49,655 nucleotides of DNA from Solirubrobacteraceae bacterium (GCA_017744415.1 JAGIBJ010000076.1:1-49655); one strand, 5' to 3'. Counted from the stretch's first letter, positions 23,160-31,207 are shown. The notes: generated from the sequence alone by a model not told the origin. Numbers and translations: made by a program.

Positions 23160-24257
23160 ATGACGATCCAGGCCCAGGTTGTGAACCAAACTCCACCCGC
23201 TGAACCGCGCCCCGGTGGCGCGGACATGCCTGCGCCTCAGAACGAGGGGCACGGCCGCCGGCTGACCGCCGCGTTCGAGGCGCTCGAGGCCTTCCCGGCC
23301 CTCGCCGAGTCGCGCAACCGCCTGCTGCGGGTCGTCGCCGAGGAGCCGCTCTCGGTCGGCGCCGTCGTCGCCGCCGTCGAGTCCGACGTCGCGCTCGTCA
23401 TCTCCGTGATGCGCCTTGCGAACCAGATCGACGGTCGCAGCCGCGGCCGCGTCGACTCGGTGGTCCAGGCCGTCGAGCTGCTCTCGCCGGACGCCGTGCA
23501 GGCGCTCGCCACGCAGACTCGCACCTTCGACTTCTTCGAGCGCTCCGTCGTGTGGGAGGGCGCTCCCGAGCGCTTCCGCCTGCACGGCGTCGCCACCCAG
23601 CGCGCCGCTGAGCGCATCGCCGTGGAGGTCGGGTACGAGTACCGCGACCGCCTCATGATCACGGCGCTGCTGCACGACATCGGCAAGCTGGTCCTCATGC
23701 ACGCCTACCCGGGCTACCCGGCCCAGGTGCACGCCGGCGCTCGCACGCCGGAGGAGCGCGTCCAGAAGGAACGCCGCGAACTCGGCGTCGATCACGCTCT
23801 CGTCGGTGGCGTCCTCGCCCGTCGCTGGGGTCTCCCCAAGCACGTCGCTTCGATCATCGAGCGTCACCACGCCCCGGACGCCGACGAGGAGGCCGCATTC
23901 GTCCGCCTCGCCGACATGCTCGCGCACTACAGCTCCGGCGCCGGCGTCAACCCGAACGAGCTCCTCAAGTGCGCTCGCGCGGTCGGCATCGGGCCGGCGG
24001 AGCTCCGTGGCGTGCTCTACGACCTTCCGTACCCGATCCAGGCCAAGCCGCGCCAGGTCGACCCGTGCCCGCTTTCGGGCCGCGAGGTCGACGTGCTCAA
24101 GCGCCTTGCCGCGGGCAACGTGTACAAGCAGATCGCGCACGAGCTGGGTCTTTCGACCTCGACCGTCCGCACGCACCTCCACAACATCTACGGCAAGCTC
24201 GGCGCCGTGGATCGCGCTCAGGCGGTGCTCATCGCCACCGAGCGCGGCTGGCTCTAA
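23160..24257 (+). CDS. HDOD/HD-domain protein fused to LuxR-type DNA-binding domain
   Basis: 365 residues. Residues about 33-290 form an HDOD-like helical domain, and residues 304-365 a LuxR helix-turn-helix (LSGREVDVLKRLAAGNVYKQ, TSTVRTHLHNIYGKLGAVDR). Many HDOD domains have lost the HD active site, but here His142, His172-Asp173 (LLHDIGK), His212, His236-His237 and Asp252 have the order of a metal-binding HD phosphohydrolase. No GYP motif follows in the usual place. It could couple a signal, possibly a nucleotide, to transcription. ATG at 23160 has no clear ribosome binding site. It lies 99 bp after gltX. Confidence 0.82.
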   Translation: MTIQAQVVNQTPPAEPRPGGADMPAPQNEGHGRRLTAAFEALEAFPALAESRNRLLRVVAEEPLSVGAVVAAVESDVALVISVMRLANQIDGRSRGRVDSVVQAVELLSPDAVQALATQTRTFDFFERSVVWEGAPERFRLHGVATQRAAERIAVEVGYEYRDRLMITALLHDIGKLVLMHAYPGYPAQVHAGARTPEERVQKERRELGVDHALVGGVLARRWGLPKHVASIIERHHAPDADEEAAFVRLADMLAHYSSGAGVNPNELLKCARAVGIGPAELRGVLYDLPYPIQAKPRQVDPCPLSGREVDVLKRLAAGNVYKQIAHELGLSTSTVRTHLHNIYGKLGAVDRAQAVLIATERGWL

Positions 24258-24353
24258 GCCCGCCTGCGCTACGGCGCACCAGCTTCCGTTCTCTCGTCCG
24301 CCTCGCTGCTGAATCTTGCAGTGCAGGCGGCGCGGTGAGCTCGCCGTCTTCGT

Positions 24354-24359
24354 TACGTT
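24354..24359 (+). promoter_or_regulatory. -10 element, leaderless, lipoprotein gene
   Basis: TACGTT, 6 nt before the GTG at 24366 and 9 nt before the ATG at 24369. Confidence 0.5.
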
Positions 24360-24365
24360 GTGCCT

Positions 24366-25097
24366 GTGATGTCGCCGATCACCGTGCGTGGCTTGCGCCC
24401 GCTCCTCCTCACGCTCGCGGCGTTTGCCGTCGTGCCCGGCCTCGCGGCCTGCGGCGGAGACGACGGCCTCTCGCAGAAGGAGATCGAGCAGCAGATCGAC
24501 TCCGCGTCCGTGGGCGAGGAGAACGCCGGCGCCGGCGACACCGCCAGCGCGCTCGCGAAGAAGCAGCTCGAGAAGCAGGCCGACGAACAGGCAGCTCGCG
24601 ACGCCGTCAAGCGCCGCAAGGAGCTCGAGAAGATCCAGGCCGACCAGAAGAAGCAGACCGAGGACTTCATGAAGGGCGATGTCGGCGGCGACGCCGACGA
24701 TGCCGCCGACCTCGAGAAGCAGAAGTTCGAGGCCAAGCTCGCCGGCGTCTGCGATGGCGCCCAGGCCCGGATCACCAAGGTCTCCAAGGCCGCCGAAGCC
24801 GCGAGCAAGTCGGATGATCCCTCGAAGCTCCTGAAGGTCGCGACGGACTACAACGACGCGCTCGGCGACTTCGCCACCGCGCTCAAGGCCGTCGACGTTC
24901 CCGCCGACCAGGCCGATCTCTACAAACGGTGGCTCGCCACCATCGACGACCTCAGCAACACGATCCGCCTGCAGGTCGTCTCGCTGAACGATCCCACGCA
25001 GACGGCCAAGCTCCAGAAGCGCGCCGAGAAGCTCACCGCCCGATTCTTGGATCAGACGTTCCAACTGGGTGTTCGTTGCATCTCGCTCACCGCCTGA
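24366..25097 (+). CDS. Putative lipoprotein, helical, unknown function
   Basis: 243 residues. The N-terminal signal (LRPLLLTLAAFAVVPGLAAC) ends in the lipobox LAAC followed by GGDDG, so it should be lipid-anchored outside the membrane. The mature part is Lys/Glu/Ala-rich and strongly helical, with probable coiled coil around residues 65-110 (KKQLEKQADEQAARDAVKRR) and a later domain with two cysteines (LAGVCDGAQARI and the C-terminal GVRCISLTA) that could form a disulphide. I do not recognise a family. Start is GTG 24366 by promoter spacing, or ATG 24369. Confidence 0.7.
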   Translation: MMSPITVRGLRPLLLTLAAFAVVPGLAACGGDDGLSQKEIEQQIDSASVGEENAGAGDTASALAKKQLEKQADEQAARDAVKRRKELEKIQADQKKQTEDFMKGDVGGDADDAADLEKQKFEAKLAGVCDGAQARITKVSKAAEAASKSDDPSKLLKVATDYNDALGDFATALKAVDVPADQADLYKRWLATIDDLSNTIRLQVVSLNDPTQTAKLQKRAEKLTARFLDQTFQLGVRCISLTA

Positions 25098-25110
25098 CCG
25101 GTCCGAGCGC

Positions 25111-25116
25111 TAGCGT
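25111..25116 (+). promoter_or_regulatory. -10 element, leaderless, Rrf2 gene
   Basis: TAGCGT, 8 nt before the GTG at 25125. Confidence 0.55.
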
Positions 25117-25124
25117 GCGTAGCC

Positions 25125-25517
25125 GTGCTGCTCGTCTCTGACAAGTCCGGCCTCGCCGTCCGCGCTCTCGTGGGTCTGGCCCGCGCCGGCGGTGACCGTG
25201 AGGCCGTCGCGATCGCCGAGGTCGCGCGCCGCGCCGACCTCCCGCTCACCCAGCTCGAGCAGATCTTCGTGCAGCTCAAGCGCTCCGGCATCCTGCGCAG
25301 CCAGCGCGGCGTCGGCGGCGGTTACCTGCTCACGCGCCCCGTCTCCGAGATCAGCCTGCTGCAGGTGGTCGAGGCCATCGACGGCCCCCTCGGCGCCGAT
25401 ACCGACCCGGCTTTCAACGGCCCGCGCGACGCCCTCCAGGGCGCCCTCTCGCGCCGCACCCTCGAAGAGGTCGTGCGCGAAGAGGAGCAGTCGGCGACGC
25501 CGATGTACTGGATCTGA
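25125..25517 (+). CDS. Rrf2-family transcriptional regulator, CymR-like
   Basis: 130 residues. Winged helix with IAEVARRADLPLTQLEQIFVQLKRSGILRSQRG and the wing GVGGGYLLTRPVSEISLLQVVEAIDGPL, typical of Rrf2. It has no cysteine, so it cannot hold the Fe-S cluster of IscR/NsrR-type members. The C-terminal part (RRTLEEVVREEEQSATPMYWI) resembles the end of Bacillus CymR, the cysteine-metabolism repressor that works in complex with CysK. cysK is 2.3 kb downstream and cysE 5.8 kb downstream, which supports a sulfur-metabolism role. GTG start 27 bp after the lipoprotein stop. Confidence 0.85.
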   Translation: MLLVSDKSGLAVRALVGLARAGGDREAVAIAEVARRADLPLTQLEQIFVQLKRSGILRSQRGVGGGYLLTRPVSEISLLQVVEAIDGPLGADTDPAFNGPRDALQGALSRRTLEEVVREEEQSATPMYWI

Positions 25518-25544
25518 GCGGAGGCCCACCTCGCGGTGGGTGGT

Positions 25545-26144
25545 CTACGTTGTCGCCGCGATGAGGTGCGAACCGCCGTTTTCGGCGGTGATCGTGGTGG
25601 AGGTGCTGAAGCCGGCACCGGTCAGCGCCTCGGTGAGCTCGGCCGGCGTGCGCAACGTGAACACCTCGCTGCTGACGCGTTGCAACACCGACTCGTCGCG
25701 GATGCCGATCACGAGCCGACCCGCGGGCGCAAGCACGCGATGGAGTTCGGCGAACGCGGCGTGCAGGTCGGGCCAGAAATAGACCGTGTTCACGGTGAGA
25801 ATGCGGTCGACCGAGGCGTCCGGCAGCGGCAGGGCCTCGACCTCTCCGAGGTGCACGGTCACCCGTTCGTCGGTGCGATAGCGGGCGGTGGCGGCGTCGA
25901 CCATGTCGGAGGCTCGATCGACGCCGATGACGGTCGCGCCGGCGTCGAGCAACGCGGGGAAGCTCAGACCGCCGCCGAAGCCGAGGTCGAGCACGCGTGC
26001 TCCGGGCTGCAGCTCGAGCGCGTCGATGGCGCGATCGTTGAGTCCGCGGTTGCCACGATTCATCGCCACCGCGATCAGGCGTCCGACCGGACCCGACGGA
26101 TGAGAGAACTGGCGGGAGATGAACTGGCGGAGGCCGTCGAGCAT
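25545..26144 (-). CDS. Class I SAM-dependent methyltransferase
   Basis: 199 residues. Motif I is VLDLGFGGGLSFPALLDAG, followed by VIGVDRASDMVDAA (acidic end of strand 2) and LPLPDASVDRILTVNTVYFW (motif II/post II), with RVLAPAGRLVIGIRD as motif III: a UbiE/Methyltransf_11-type fold. The substrate is unknown. ATG at 26144 is fixed by TAGGTT (26151-26156). It converges on the Rrf2 gene with a 27-bp gap and follows an MFS pump gene on the same strand. Confidence 0.85.
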   Translation of the reverse strand: MLDGLRQFISRQFSHPSGPVGRLIAVAMNRGNRGLNDRAIDALELQPGARVLDLGFGGGLSFPALLDAGATVIGVDRASDMVDAATARYRTDERVTVHLGEVEALPLPDASVDRILTVNTVYFWPDLHAAFAELHRVLAPAGRLVIGIRDESVLQRVSSEVFTLRTPAELTEALTGAGFSTSTTITAENGGSHLIAATT

Positions 26145-26150
26145 GTCCAG

Positions 26151-26156
26151 AACCTA
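26151..26156 (-). promoter_or_regulatory. -10 element, leaderless, methyltransferase
   Basis: TAGGTT on the minus strand, 6 nt before the ATG at 26144. Confidence 0.55.
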
Positions 26157-26201
26157 GAGCGCCAACGGGCACGGCGCACGCATCGGTGCGCGCTCGCGGC
26201 G

Positions 26202-27746
26202 TTACGCGGCCGCTCCGTCGCCGCCCGTCGGCGCGAGAGCGGCGTGGGCCGGGTGCCTGCGGTCGGTGAGGCCGACGGCGGCGATCAGGCTGCCGAGGAG
26301 CGCGAGTGCGGCGCCGACGCCCATCGTCACGTGGAAGGCGCGCACCGAGGCTGAGGTCTGCGCCGCCTCGACGGCCTGGCGCTCGGCGGCGGTCGGCGCG
26401 TCGCTGAACACCTGGAACGGGCGCTCACGGCTCGCGGCGATCTCGGCCTGCGCGGCGGCCGGCGATTCGGCGCGGAGGGTGTCGATGCGGTCGGCGAAGG
26501 TGGTGGCCGCGAGCCCGCCGAGGGCGGCGATCGCGAGCAGGCCGGCGACGCGCGAGGCGGCGTTGTTGATGCCCGACGCCGTGCCCGCGCGCTCGGGCGG
26601 CGCGGAGGAGAGCACCTTGGCCGTGAGTGGGGCGACGGCCAGCGACAGGCCGAGGCCGAGCACCAGCATGGCCGGGAACACCTGGCTGAAGTAGTCGCCG
26701 CGCTCGTCGACGCGCATCAGCAGTGCGAAGGCGATCGCGACGATGAAACTCCCGGCGGCGACGAACCGGTGGGCGCCGATGCGATCGGCGAGGCCACCGA
26801 ACCGACGCGCCAGCGCGATCACGACGAGCGTGGTGGGGAGGAGCGCGAGGCCGGCGGTGGTCGCCTCGTAGCCCGCCACCTGCTGCAGGAACACCGAGAG
26901 CAGGAACGAGGAGGCGCCGAGCGGCGCGTACAGGAAGAGCGTCGTCGCGTTGATCACCGAGAAATTGCGCTCGCGGAAGAGTCCGAGGGGCAGCATCGGC
27001 GCGGCGGTACGGGCCTCCCATCCGAGGAAGGCGGCCAGCAGCGCCAGTCCGCCGGCGCCCGGCAGCGCGACGCGCCCAGCGCCCCAGCCGTGCGCCGGCT
27101 GCTCGACGAGCGCGAAGATCACGCCGGCGAGCCCGAGCGACACGAGCACCGCACCAGTCACGTCGACCCGTGCCTTCGGCCGCTCGGCATCCGCGGCGAT
27201 CGAACGCGCCAGCCACATCGTCACGGCGACGAGTGGGACATTGATGCCGAAGATCAGCCGCCAGTCGAGCTGGTCGACGAGGAGGCCCCCGACGAACGGG
27301 CCGGCGATCATCGCGACCGAGGTCCACGCCGTCCACGTGCCGATGGCGGCGCCGCGCTCGTCCTCGGCGAACGTGTCGGTGATCAGCGCGAGCGACACGG
27401 GCACCAGGATCGCGCCGGCGAGCCCCTGCACGATGCGGGCGGCGACGAGCAGCTCAACCGTCGGCGCAAGGGCGCACAGCAGCGAGGTGACGCCAAAGGC
27501 CAGTGTGCCGATTCGCAGGATGCGCCGATGGCCGAGCAGATCCCCGAGCGACCCGCCGAGCAACAGGAACGCCGCGAGCGCCAGCAGGAACCCCTCGACC
27601 ACCCACTGCTGTGCCGCGAGCCCGCCGCCGAGATCGTCGCGGATCGCCGGCAGCGCGACGTTCACCACGCTGCCGTCGAGGAACACCAGCGCCGAGGCGA
27701 CGATGCACGCGGCGAGGGTACGTCCGCGATGGGGCTCGGGCGGCAT
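26202..27746 (-). CDS. DHA2-family (14-TM) MFS drug/proton antiporter
   Basis: 514 residues with about fourteen hydrophobic segments, the size of the EmrB/QacA family. Signatures: FLDGSVVNVALPAIRDDLGG in helix 1, GGSLGDLLGHRRILRIGTLAFG (motif A), and the antiporter motif C-like stretch IGTWTAWTSVAMIAGPFVGGLLVD. A loop before the last helix (FSDAPTAAERQAVEAA) is typical of this group. It probably exports toxic organic compounds. ATG at 27746 is selected by TATGCT (27754-27759) over an in-frame ATG at 27758, which is itself inside the -10. Confidence 0.9.
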   Translation of the reverse strand: MPPEPHRGRTLAACIVASALVFLDGSVVNVALPAIRDDLGGGLAAQQWVVEGFLLALAAFLLLGGSLGDLLGHRRILRIGTLAFGVTSLLCALAPTVELLVAARIVQGLAGAILVPVSLALITDTFAEDERGAAIGTWTAWTSVAMIAGPFVGGLLVDQLDWRLIFGINVPLVAVTMWLARSIAADAERPKARVDVTGAVLVSLGLAGVIFALVEQPAHGWGAGRVALPGAGGLALLAAFLGWEARTAAPMLPLGLFRERNFSVINATTLFLYAPLGASSFLLSVFLQQVAGYEATTAGLALLPTTLVVIALARRFGGLADRIGAHRFVAAGSFIVAIAFALLMRVDERGDYFSQVFPAMLVLGLGLSLAVAPLTAKVLSSAPPERAGTASGINNAASRVAGLLAIAALGGLAATTFADRIDTLRAESPAAAQAEIAASRERPFQVFSDAPTAAERQAVEAAQTSASVRAFHVTMGVGAALALLGSLIAAVGLTDRRHPAHAALAPTGGDGAAA

Positions 27747-27753
27747 CAGTCGC

Positions 27754-27759
27754 AGCATA
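27754..27759 (-). promoter_or_regulatory. -10 element, leaderless, DHA2 pump
   Basis: TATGCT on the minus strand, 7 nt before the ATG at 27746. Confidence 0.5.
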
Positions 27760-27851
27760 GGCGCGGCACGCACGACATCTCGACCGGGACCGGCACGAGC
27801 TCAAACCCGCCGAAGGGCACCGACTTTGGCTCATTCATCCTCTGTGGCCGT

Positions 27852-27857
27852 TAGAGT
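27852..27857 (+). promoter_or_regulatory. -10 element, leaderless, cysK
   Basis: TAGAGT, 7 nt before the GTG at 27865. Confidence 0.6.
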
Positions 27858-27864
27858 CCGGAGC

Positions 27865-28800
27865 GTGCCGCGCGTGGTGTCCTCCGTCGTCGATCTGGTC
27901 GGAGATACGCCCGTGGTCGAGCTCAAGGAGCTTGCTCCCGAGGGCGTGCGGCTGTTCGGCAAGCTCGAGGTGTTCAACCCGGGCGGCTCCGTGAAGGACC
28001 GCATCGGCGTGGCGATGCTCGATGCCGCCGAGCGTGACGGCCGCATCGAGCCCGGCAAGACGACGATCGTCGAGGCCACCAGCGGCAACACCGGCATCGC
28101 GCTCGCGTTCGCCTGCGCGGCCAAGGGCTACGAGCTCGTGCTCACCCTGCCGCAGGGCATGAGCCGCGAGCGTGAGGTGCTGCTGCGCCTCTACGGCGCC
28201 CGGCTCGAGATCATCGAATCGATGGGCGGCATGACCGAGGCCGTCGCCGCGGCGCGCAAGCTCGCCGACTCGGGCGATGCCTACCTGCCCGACCAGTTCT
28301 CCAATCCCGCCAACCCCGCTGCCCACGAGGCGACGACCGGCCCCGAGCTCTTCGAGCAGCTCGACGGCAAGATCGACGCGCTCGTCTGCGGCGTCGGTAC
28401 CGGCGGCACCATCACCGGCACGGGCCGTTACCTCAAGGCCCGCCTCCCGGATCTACAGATCATCGCGGTGGAGCCCGCCAGCTCGCCGGTGCTCTCGGGC
28501 GGCAAGGCCGGCCCGCACAGGATTCAGGGCATCGGCGCGGGCTTCGTGCCGCCGGTGCTCGATCGCGACCTCATCGACGAGGTGATCCCGATCACCGACG
28601 ACGACGCCATCGACACCGCCTGGCTCGCGGCACGCCGCAGTGGCGTGCTCGCTGGCCTCTCGTGCGGCGCCGCGCTCGCCGGGGCGCTGCAGGTGGCCGC
28701 CCGCCCGGATGCTGCGGGCAAACGGATCGCCGTCGTGCTGCCGGACTCCGGCGAGCGCTACAGCTCGACGCCGTTCTTCGTGCCGCCCGCGCGGCGCTAA
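27865..28800 (+). CDS. cysK: Cysteine synthase (O-acetylserine sulfhydrylase)
   Basis: PLP enzyme making cysteine from O-acetylserine and sulfide; 311 residues, normal length. The PLP lysine is Lys44 in NPGGSVKDR; the substrate loop is TSGNTG (72-77), and the phosphate-binding glycine loop is GVGTGGTITGTG. PHRIQGIGAGFVP and the C-terminal LPDSGERYSST are CysK/CysM signatures. The TSGNTG loop is the region that grips the C-terminal Ile of CysE or CymR in other species. cysE lies 2.5 kb downstream and is not co-transcribed. A cystathionine beta-synthase lacking its regulatory domain is less likely. Confidence 0.94.
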   Translation: MPRVVSSVVDLVGDTPVVELKELAPEGVRLFGKLEVFNPGGSVKDRIGVAMLDAAERDGRIEPGKTTIVEATSGNTGIALAFACAAKGYELVLTLPQGMSREREVLLRLYGARLEIIESMGGMTEAVAAARKLADSGDAYLPDQFSNPANPAAHEATTGPELFEQLDGKIDALVCGVGTGGTITGTGRYLKARLPDLQIIAVEPASSPVLSGGKAGPHRIQGIGAGFVPPVLDRDLIDEVIPITDDDAIDTAWLAARRSGVLAGLSCGAALAGALQVAARPDAAGKRIAVVLPDSGERYSSTPFFVPPARR

Positions 28801-28815
28801 CGGCCCGGAGCACCA

Positions 28816-28851
28816 ACGCTCGCGCTGCCCATCGGCGCCGAGAGCGAGCGT
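28816..28851 (+). terminator. Possible cysK terminator hairpin
   Basis: Inverted repeat ACGCTCGC (28816-28823) and GCGAGCGT (28844-28851), loop 20 nt, starting 15 nt after the cysK stop. No T-run follows. Confidence 0.35.
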
Positions 28852-28939
28852 CAACGCGCCACGACGCGCCGATCCTGCATCCGCTGAGCGGCGCCACCGT
28901 CTCCTCTGGCGACACTACGATCCGAGAGGAACGACCGCC

Positions 28940-29083
28940 ATGCCGATCACCGATACCCTTACCCGCCTTCTGCAGGAGGCGCCTGCCGTCACCGGCGCCG
29001 CTGCCCGCGAGCTCGCGCAGGACCCGTGCACGTGCGGCCCGGGCTGCGAGTGCTCCGACTGCGGCTGCGGCTGCGGGAACTGA
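28940..29083 (+). CDS. Cysteine-rich small protein, metallothionein-like tail
   Basis: 47 residues. An amphipathic N-terminus (PITDTLTRLLQEAPAVTGAA) is followed by a tail with seven cysteines (30, 32, 36, 38, 41, 43, 45) in CTCGPGCECSDCGCGCGN, dense enough to bind a soft metal such as Cu, Zn or Cd. ATG at 28940 has the ribosome binding site GAGAGGA, and TACGAT at 28916-28921 is a possible -10. It is followed after 5 nt by an ECF sigma factor whose own C-terminus is cysteine-rich, so the two are almost certainly co-translated. A metal-buffer or metal-sensing partner role is inference. Confidence 0.72.
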   Translation: MPITDTLTRLLQEAPAVTGAAARELAQDPCTCGPGCECSDCGCGCGN

Positions 29084-29088
29084 CGCCG

Positions 29089-29718
29089 ATGGACGCGCAG
29101 CAGCATGAAGGCACCGACGTGGACTGGGCCGCCCTCGACCGGTCGGTCCGCCGCTGGCTGAGCCGGCGCGCCCCCGCGGGCGCCGTCGACGACCTCACCC
29201 AGGAGGCCCTGCTGCGCGTCCACCGTACCCTCACGCCCGAGATCCGCAGCGCGGAGGCCTGGGCGCTGCGGGCGGCGCACTCCGTGCTCGTCGACCATCT
29301 CCGCACGGTCGCCCGGCGCATCGACGCCGCGACCGACCCCGACATCCTCGCGGCGCTGGCGCCGCTCACCACCTCGGATGCGAGTGACCGGCCCGATGCT
29401 GGCCTCGACGCCAATGCCGACCGCGCCCTCGACGTGGCCATCGCACGCTGCATCGGGCGCAGCGTCGCCGACCTGCCCGCACCGCAGCGCGAGGCGATCG
29501 AGCTCGTCGGCGAGCACGGCCTCACGAGCGCGGCGGCCGCCGAGCAGGCCGGCGTCTCCGTCCCCGGGCTCAAGTCGCGCGTGCAGCGTGGGCGGGCCGC
29601 CGTGATCGAGCAGACGTCGCAGTGCTGCCGGATCGAGCACGACGCTCGCGGGCGGCCGCTCTCCATCACGCCGCGCGAGGGCGAGGTGTGCGGCTGCGGC
29701 TGCGCCGACGCCGGCTGA
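29089..29718 (+). CDS. ECF sigma factor with C-terminal cysteine-rich domain
   Basis: 209 residues. Sigma region 2 is at about 15-75 (VDDLTQEALLRVHRTL, AWALRAAHSVLVDHLRT) and region 4 at about 120-172 (LPAPQREAIELVGEHGLTSA, GVSVPGLKSRVQRGRAAV). The tail 176-209 carries CC (179-180) and CGCGC (201-205) around IEHDARGRPLSITP, resembling SigZ/CorE-type ECF factors, in which such a domain binds metal and switches the sigma on or off without an anti-sigma factor. No anti-sigma gene is adjacent, which fits. ATG at 29089 has no good ribosome binding site, so it probably depends on translation of the preceding cysteine-rich peptide. Confidence 0.83.
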   Translation: MDAQQHEGTDVDWAALDRSVRRWLSRRAPAGAVDDLTQEALLRVHRTLTPEIRSAEAWALRAAHSVLVDHLRTVARRIDAATDPDILAALAPLTTSDASDRPDAGLDANADRALDVAIARCIGRSVADLPAPQREAIELVGEHGLTSAAAAEQAGVSVPGLKSRVQRGRAAVIEQTSQCCRIEHDARGRPLSITPREGEVCGCGCADAG

Positions 29719-29732
29719 GCCGGCTCGACCGC

Positions 29733-29748
29733 CGCGGAGCGATCCGCG
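29733..29748. terminator. Hairpin between convergent sigma and hydrolase genes
   Basis: CGCGGA (29733-29738), loop GCGA, TCCGCG (29743-29748), in the 34-bp gap between two stop codons. A second, smaller palindrome GCCGG-CTGAG-CCGGC covers the sigma stop codon (29710-29724). Confidence 0.5.
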
Positions 29749-29752
29749 CGCC

Positions 29753-30364
29753 TCAGCCCGCGATGTCGTCGCGCTCGCCGAGACACCAGTCGAGCATCGC
29801 CGGCCACGGCCCGTAACCGTCGGCCGGCTCGACGTGCCCCGCCTCACCGATCACGTCGACCGGCAGCCCGAGCGGCTCCGCGATGGCTTCGCGCGCGCCC
29901 AGGCCGGGCCACCAATGGTCGGTGGTGCTGAGCACGACGCGCGTGTGGCGCGCAGCGAGCTCGGGACGCGCCGCGGCGACGTCCACGTCCGGGAACGCTT
30001 CGCGGTCGGCGCTCTTCGGCAGCCGTGGAGGGACGACCAGCGCAACGCGATCGGCGATCACGGGTGCGGCATGCTCGCGCGTGGCGTGCGCGAGCCAGAG
30101 CCGCGTGCCCAGCGAGTGCGCCACCACCACCAGGTCGCCGTCCGGATCACCGTTCTCCTCGAGCACGGCCCGATCCAGGCTGCCCATGCGCGTGAGCCGC
30201 TCGTCAAGGGCGCGCTGCCACGCGTCGAGGCGCGGCGCGCTCGGTGCCGGCAGCTTGCGGAGCCGCGCGACGTGGCCGCGAACGCGCAGCTCGGTCGACA
30301 GCCAGACGAGCCAGTGATCGGGGCCGACCCCGCCGAATCCGTGAAGCAGCACGAACCGGGCCAC
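29753..30364 (-). CDS. RBBP9/YdeN-type serine hydrolase
   Basis: 203 residues, short alpha/beta hydrolase of the RBBP9/YdeN group. It begins VARFVLLHGFGGVGPDHWLVWL (oxyanion motif HGFGG followed by the group's characteristic HW); the nucleophile is in VVAHSLGTRLW and the catalytic His in GEAGHVEPADGYGPWP. The substrate is unknown. GTG at 30364 is leaderless with TAGACT (30372-30377); the in-frame extension to 30382 would cross the -10. Convergent with the ECF sigma operon and divergent from lepB. Confidence 0.85.
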   Translation of the reverse strand: MARFVLLHGFGGVGPDHWLVWLSTELRVRGHVARLRKLPAPSAPRLDAWQRALDERLTRMGSLDRAVLEENGDPDGDLVVVAHSLGTRLWLAHATREHAAPVIADRVALVVPPRLPKSADREAFPDVDVAAARPELAARHTRVVLSTTDHWWPGLGAREAIAEPLGLPVDVIGEAGHVEPADGYGPWPAMLDWCLGERDDIAG

Positions 30365-30371
30365 GGGCGCC

Positions 30372-30377
30372 AGTCTA
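30372..30377 (-). promoter_or_regulatory. -10 element, leaderless, hydrolase
   Basis: TAGACT on the minus strand, 7 nt before the GTG at 30364. Confidence 0.6.
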
Positions 30378-30489
30378 CGCACGAGGACCCGGCGGGTTGC
30401 CGGTGCGGGCCGCCCCGTTGGCCGGTCCGTTCACGGTGCGCCGGCGACCGGTCATCCGGCCACCGCTGACGGCCCGTCAACGCCACAGT

Positions 30490-30519
30490 TTGGATCAGTC
30501 GGTTTCCGGTGGGTAACCT
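30490..30519 (+). promoter_or_regulatory. lepB promoter, leaderless
   Basis: TTGGAT (30490-30495) and TAACCT (30514-30519), 18-bp spacer; the -10 ends 7 nt before the ATG at 30527. Confidence 0.6.
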
Positions 30520-30526
30520 CGTCGGA

Positions 30527-31207
30527 ATGGCTCGTCCCGACCAGCTGCAGGTGGGAGGTCCGCCCCCGACCTTCGTCCCGGCGCCAGCTGCCAAGCCGAA
30601 GCCGAAGCGTCCGGAACGCGGCAAGCTCTGGCACGCGGCCACGCTGATCCCCTTCCTCGCCTTCTCGATCGCGGTGATCGCCGTGCTCACGTCGCTCAAG
30701 CCGTACCGGATCATCTCCGGCTCGATGGCACCGACGGCCGACGTGGGCCAGCGCGTGTTCGCCGATCACGTCGGCGGCGGCGACGGGTGGAACCCGAAGG
30801 CCGGCGACATCATCGTCTTCAAGGCGCCGGGCGGAGCCCGCGACGACAGCCCCGCCGAATGTGCGCAGGCCCGTCAGCCGCACACCGCATGCCTGGAGGC
30901 GCTCCAGGGCCGGACCGACATCTCGTTCGTGAAGCGCGTCGTCGGCCTTCCCGGCGACCGCCTCCGGATCGTGCACGGCCACGTGATCCGCAACGGTCAC
31001 GTGATCGACGAGCCCTACGCCCGCACCTGCGACGACGAGGCCTGCAACATCGCGGAGTTCTCCGTGCCGCAAGGCCACTACTTCGTCCTCGGCGACAACC
31101 GCGGCGACTCGTCGGATTCGCGCTACTGGGGCCCGATCACGCACGACGAGATCGTCGGGCGGATCGTCGCCACCTACTGGCCGCTGAGCCGCATCGGCAC
31201 CTTCTGA
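30527..31207 (+). CDS. lepB: Signal peptidase I
   Basis: Membrane-anchored protease that removes Sec/Tat signal peptides; 226 residues. A 33-residue cytoplasmic Pro/Lys-rich N-terminus precedes one transmembrane segment (about 38-55). The nucleophile Ser66 is in SGSMAPT (box B), the general-base Lys136 in FVKRVVGLPGD (box D), and box E is GDNRGDSSDSRYWGP. A loop of about 35 residues between boxes B and D (residues 100-132) holds two cysteines (ECAQARQPHTACLEA), and another Cys pair (RTCDDEACN) follows box D, so disulphides are possible outside the membrane. ATG at 30527 is preferred to a GTG at 30509. Confidence 0.93.
   Translation: MARPDQLQVGGPPPTFVPAPAAKPKPKRPERGKLWHAATLIPFLAFSIAVIAVLTSLKPYRIISGSMAPTADVGQRVFADHVGGGDGWNPKAGDIIVFKAPGGARDDSPAECAQARQPHTACLEALQGRTDISFVKRVVGLPGDRLRIVHGHVIRNGHVIDEPYARTCDDEACNIAEFSVPQGHYFVLGDNRGDSSDSRYWGPITHDEIVGRIVATYWPLSRIGTF

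Noticed and set aside
25125..25517. Fe-S sensing IscR/NsrR-type regulator
   Set aside because: The protein contains no cysteine at all, so it cannot coordinate a cluster in the known way.
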